From the NCBI RefSeq assembly GCF_023015695.1, contig NZ_JALKAS010000001.1, positions 496,001 to 560,000 on the forward strand: a stretch of 64,000 bases of DNA, written 5' to 3'. Under the pieces are notes generated by a model. The model worked only from the letters and a program-made list of their open reading frames with translations. It was not told the DNA's origin and did no database searches. A program made the position numbers and the translations under genes. The stretch is from Jannaschia sp. S6380. GTDB taxonomy: Bacteria; Pseudomonadota; Alphaproteobacteria; Rhodobacterales; Rhodobacteraceae. Within the stretch, counting starts at the first letter, position 1; the number at the start of each line of letters is the position of its first letter. Shown here piece after piece: positions 61,533 to 64,000 of this stretch.

Positions 61533-62825
61533 ATGCCGAACCGAAACCGTATCAGAGCCACGGACTGGCTCATCCCCGTGATGGCCGGAAGCCTTGCCTT
61601 CGCGCTGCCTGCGCATGCGCAATCGGGGCCGAACACCACCAGCCTGCAACACACCGTCGTGCTGTCCGATCTGGAAAGCCCCTGGGACATGGCGTTCCTA
61701 GACGACGGGACGATGTTCTTCACCGAGAAGTGCAAGGGCCTGTCGGTCCTGATGCCGTCGGGCGATCTGAACGCGCTGCTGGGGATGAGTGAGAGCGAAG
61801 GCTATGCCTCGACCGCCGACGACCTGTTCTGCGAGGGCCAGGCCGGCATGATGGGCGTGGCCGTCGACCCCGACTTCGCCGAGAACCGCCGCATCTACGT
61901 CTATTCGACCTCCAACATGTCGGATCCGCATACCAACCGGCTGATGCGGCTGGTCGTGAACGATGATTTCTCCGACGTGTCGGATCGCACCGACATCGTC
62001 GACGACGTCCCCTACAAGATGGAGGCGAGCGACCATCCCTTCGGCGGCCCCGGTGCGCATAACGGTGGCCGCGTGCGGTTCGATGCCGACGGCGCGCTGT
62101 GGCTGACCACTGGCGACAACCACAACGAGGAGGTGCCGCAAAGCCCCACGATGATGGGCTCCAAGGTGCTGCGGATGGACACGGATGGAAACGCCCATGC
62201 CGAAAACACACCGCCCGAAGGGTTCGACCCCCGGACCTATACCTACGGGCATCGGAACGTGCAGGGCATCGCCTTCCACCCCGAAACCGGAACGCCGATC
62301 ACGGCCGAACACGGGCCCTGGCACTCCGACGAGATCACCGTCCTGCAGAACGGCGGCAACGCCGGTTGGGACCCGCGCGACAACATGGCCGGCCGGGGCG
62401 ACTGCCCGGACGGCTATTGCGGCTACATGCCCAACCAGGCCGAGGGGATGAACCGGTTCGAGCGGGCGTCCTTCATGCCGATGACGGATTTCGAGACCTA
62501 TCCCGACGCGATGCCGCCCATCTGGGACAACAACGGCTGGTCGCAGGGCACGTCCTCGGCCGCGTTCCTGGAAGGCGAGCAATGGGGCGACTGGGACGGC
62601 ACGATGGCCGTCGGCATCATGGGCATCGGCTTCGGTGGCACGCCCATCGGACAGCGCATCGACGTGATCGAGCTGTCGGATGACGGGATGGAGGTCGTCG
62701 ACGTGACCGAGATGACCCTGCCGATGGAGGCCGGACGCTTCCGTTCGCTGGTCCTGGGGCCGGATGGCAGCCTCTATGCCGCGGTGGACGAGGGGACGAT
62801 CCACAAGCTCACCCCCGGCGGCTGA
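61533..62825 (+). CDS. PQQ-dependent sugar dehydrogenase (soluble, YliI/GSDH type)
   Basis: This 430-residue secreted six-bladed propeller matches the glucose/sorbosone dehydrogenase family. It has a signal peptide (residues 1-30, ending PAHAQ) and the blocks SPWDMAFLDDGTMFFTEKCKG, here spanning two strands, GGPGAHNGGRVRFDADG, TYGHRNVQGIAFHPETG, and AEHGPWHSDEI. These hold the PQQ and calcium ligands of YliI/Asd-type aldose dehydrogenases. Electrons could go to the cytochrome c encoded upstream. The sugar is unknown. GGGAGG precedes the ATG at 61533. Confidence 0.87.
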   Translation: MPNRNRIRATDWLIPVMAGSLAFALPAHAQSGPNTTSLQHTVVLSDLESPWDMAFLDDGTMFFTEKCKGLSVLMPSGDLNALLGMSESEGYASTADDLFCEGQAGMMGVAVDPDFAENRRIYVYSTSNMSDPHTNRLMRLVVNDDFSDVSDRTDIVDDVPYKMEASDHPFGGPGAHNGGRVRFDADGALWLTTGDNHNEEVPQSPTMMGSKVLRMDTDGNAHAENTPPEGFDPRTYTYGHRNVQGIAFHPETGTPITAEHGPWHSDEITVLQNGGNAGWDPRDNMAGRGDCPDGYCGYMPNQAEGMNRFERASFMPMTDFETYPDAMPPIWDNNGWSQGTSSAAFLEGEQWGDWDGTMAVGIMGIGFGGTPIGQRIDVIELSDDGMEVVDVTEMTLPMEAGRFRSLVLGPDGSLYAAVDEGTIHKLTPGG

Positions 62826-62860
62826 GCCGAGCTGGGCCGTGCCGCGCGACGGCGCGGCCC

Positions 62861-63307
62861 TCACTCGCCCCGGATCAGGGCCTCGGGCAGCGCATAGCGT
62901 TGGTCGTCGACCCGGATCAGGTGCATGCCGTCCACGACCTTCCAATCCGTATCGGTCCCGTTGCCGGACATCGTCGCATCCGCCCGCAGGAACTCACTCC
63001 GCGCGAATTGCAGAAACCGCGCGAACCCGTTCGGGAACGTGACCCGCGCGGTGGCCGATCCGTCCGAACCCCGGGCGACGGCCACGTCGCATTCCATCAT
63101 CGCCTCGCCGGCTTCCTGCGCGCATGGGATGCGGGCGTGGATATCGAAATCGCCGCGGCGGGCCCGGCGGAAACTGTCACCGGCCTCGTCCTGAACCGGG
63201 ATCGGCCGTGCCAGGGGCAGTGTCGCCAGATCGCGTGCCGGCACCATCGCAGGGGCCGCGGCCGGCAGGGCGAGAAGAAAGGTGACGAAAGGCAGGGTCT
63301 GGCGCAT
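62861..63307 (-). CDS. Secreted protein of unknown function
   Basis: This 148-residue protein has a clear signal peptide (residues 1-20, ending AAAPAM) and a compact mature part with two cysteines (IPCAQEAGEAMMECDVAVA) that could form a disulfide. GAGGAGGACC lies upstream of the ATG, supporting the gene. I do not recognise the family. It is convergent with the sugar dehydrogenase gene and upstream of a tRNA-Ser on the same strand. Confidence 0.72.
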   Translation of the reverse strand: MRQTLPFVTFLLALPAAAPAMVPARDLATLPLARPIPVQDEAGDSFRRARRGDFDIHARIPCAQEAGEAMMECDVAVARGSDGSATARVTFPNGFARFLQFARSEFLRADATMSGNGTDTDWKVVDGMHLIRVDDQRYALPEALIRGE

Positions 63308-63347
63308 GACCGGTCCTCCTCCTCGGGGTGGGGCGCGGGGGCCCTGG

Positions 63348-63437
63348 TGGCAGAGGCGGTGGGATTCGAACCCACGAGACGCTCTCGCGCCTGCCGGTTT
63401 TCAAGACCGGTGCCTTCGACCGCTCGGCCACACCTCC
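63348..63437 (-). tRNA. tRNA-Ser (anticodon UGA)
   Basis: On the minus strand the 90-base sequence folds as a class II tRNA. The acceptor arm is GGAGGTG with CGCCTCT, the anticodon stem CCGGT/ACCGG has loop CTTGAAA with anticodon TGA, there is a long variable arm, the T-loop is GGTTCGAATCC, and a CCA end is encoded. It reads UCA codons. No integrase lies beside it. Confidence 0.96.
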
Positions 63438-63540
63438 GACGACGGTGTCGCTACACCGGGGGGGCGCGATTGGGAAGTGTCATGGATCTGTTACCTTGCC
63501 GGCCTAGCGGCGCGGTGCGGCATGACGGGGGATGGATGCG

Positions 63541-64000
63541 ATGAAGGTGCTTCTCAACGGGCTGGGCCGGATCGGCAAGCTGGTTTTGCGCGACCTGATC
63601 GACACGCCCGGCGGGGTCGAGGTCGTCGCCGTGAACGACGCCGCCGGCGATGCCGAACAGCATGCCCTGCTGATGGAGTTCGACAGCGTCCACGGCCGCT
63701 GGATCCGCCCCTGCCGGGCCGAAGGCGACCGCCTGCACCTCGGCGACGCCTCCGTCCCGCTGACCGGGCACCGCCGGATCGAGGATCTGCCGCTCGGGGG
63801 CATCGACGCCGTGCTGGACTGCACCGGCGCCTTCAAGACCGACGCCGCGGTGGAACCCTATTGGGCCGCAGGCGTGGACCGCGTGCTGGTTTCGGCCCCG
63901 ATCAAGGGCGACGCTGCGTTGAACCTCGTCTACGGGGTGAACCACGACCGCTACGACGGCACGCAGCGCCTCGTCACGGCGGCCAGCTGCACGACCAACT
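63541..64000 (+). CDS. Glyceraldehyde-3-phosphate dehydrogenase, N-terminal part (runs off the window)
   Basis: The visible 153 codons give the NAD-binding domain (KVLLNGLGRIGKLVLRDL), the EFDSVHGRW block, and the active-site ASCTTN at the window edge. The HGRW and spacing resemble the GAPDH variant found next to arsJ in arsenate-resistance clusters more than a typical GapA, but I cannot separate these from a partial sequence. The ATG at 63541 has GGGGGA about 8 bases upstream; an ATG three codons earlier is also in frame. Confidence 0.85.
   Translation, partial: MKVLLNGLGRIGKLVLRDLIDTPGGVEVVAVNDAAGDAEQHALLMEFDSVHGRWIRPCRAEGDRLHLGDASVPLTGHRRIEDLPLGGIDAVLDCTGAFKTDAAVEPYWAAGVDRVLVSAPIKGDAALNLVYGVNHDRYDGTQRLVTAASCTTN

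Noticed and set aside
63348..63437. tRNA-Ser as an attachment site.
   Set aside because: No integrase or duplicated 3' end is seen on either side within the window.

Overview
The window is chromosomal DNA from a GC-rich alphaproteobacterium, most likely a member of the Rhodobacterales (Rhodobacteraceae/Roseobacter group). The main reasons are the gene order trpG-trpD-trpC-moaC-moeA followed by lexA, an adjacent sciP-ctrA pair, an alphaproteobacterial LexA box (GTTC-N7-GTTC) in front of lexA, Usg, DUF2852, DUF6456 and DUF6477 family proteins, HWE-type histidine kinases, Entner-Doudoroff genes and an AidB-like acyl-CoA dehydrogenase. I see no insertion sequence, CRISPR array, integrase or phage/GTA structural gene. 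The gene content is mostly core, and coding density is very high, with many 4-base ATGA/GTGA overlaps.

Layout. 1-8.4 kb: 5' part of gyrA (minus strand), usg, a periplasmic PQQ-dependent quinohaemoprotein dehydrogenase, a YqaA-like/dsbB pair, a zinc peptidase, tRNA-Leu(CAA), an orphan FbpC-like ABC ATPase and a DUF882 protein. 8.7-13.6 kb: an L,D-transpeptidase, then lpxD coupled to a dedicated ACP and a FabF/NodE-like ketoacyl synthase, then an IalB-family secreted protein. 14-24.9 kb: a HerA-like ATPase, AidB-like dehydrogenase, guaA, an MttB-family methyltransferase, the DUF6477/DUF6456 pair, gltA and gltX. 25-34 kb: comEC, lexA, moeA-moaC-trpC-trpD-trpG and a divergent YibQ-like deacetylase. 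34-43.9 kb: bpt, RDD and DUF2852 genes, a YrbL-like gene, mnmA, sciP, ctrA, ligA, recG and a small LexA-boxed membrane ORF. 44-54 kb: a NifU/IscU-like scaffold, hisI, edd-eda, a PEP mutase family gene, cysS, cimA, an NDUFAF6-like gene, a flavin reductase and an agmatinase-like gene. 54-64 kb: one response regulator and three HWE/HisKA_2 kinases, lipA, a Deg-type protease, a MocA-like gene, cytochrome c with a soluble PQQ sugar dehydrogenase, tRNA-Ser(UGA) and the start of a GAPDH.

Regulatory themes. Two perfect GTTC-N7-GTTC LexA boxes are visible. One precedes lexA. The other lies just behind recG and directly in front of a 41-codon single-membrane-segment ORF that ends at a strong intrinsic terminator; this looks like an undescribed SOS-induced membrane peptide. 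CtrA-like sites (TTAA-N7-TTAAC with one mismatch) lie in front of ctrA, comEC and the DUF6456 gene, suggesting that the CtrA regulon includes competence here. A LacI/GntR-type palindrome precedes edd, and two identical-format palindromes (GTGAA-N5-TTCAC) sit in the divergent promoter between the DUF2852 and YrbL-like genes.

Periplasmic oxidation and assembly form a second theme: two PQQ enzymes, one with its own haem domain and one next to a small cytochrome c, together with DsbB, an L,D-transpeptidase and a Deg-type protease.
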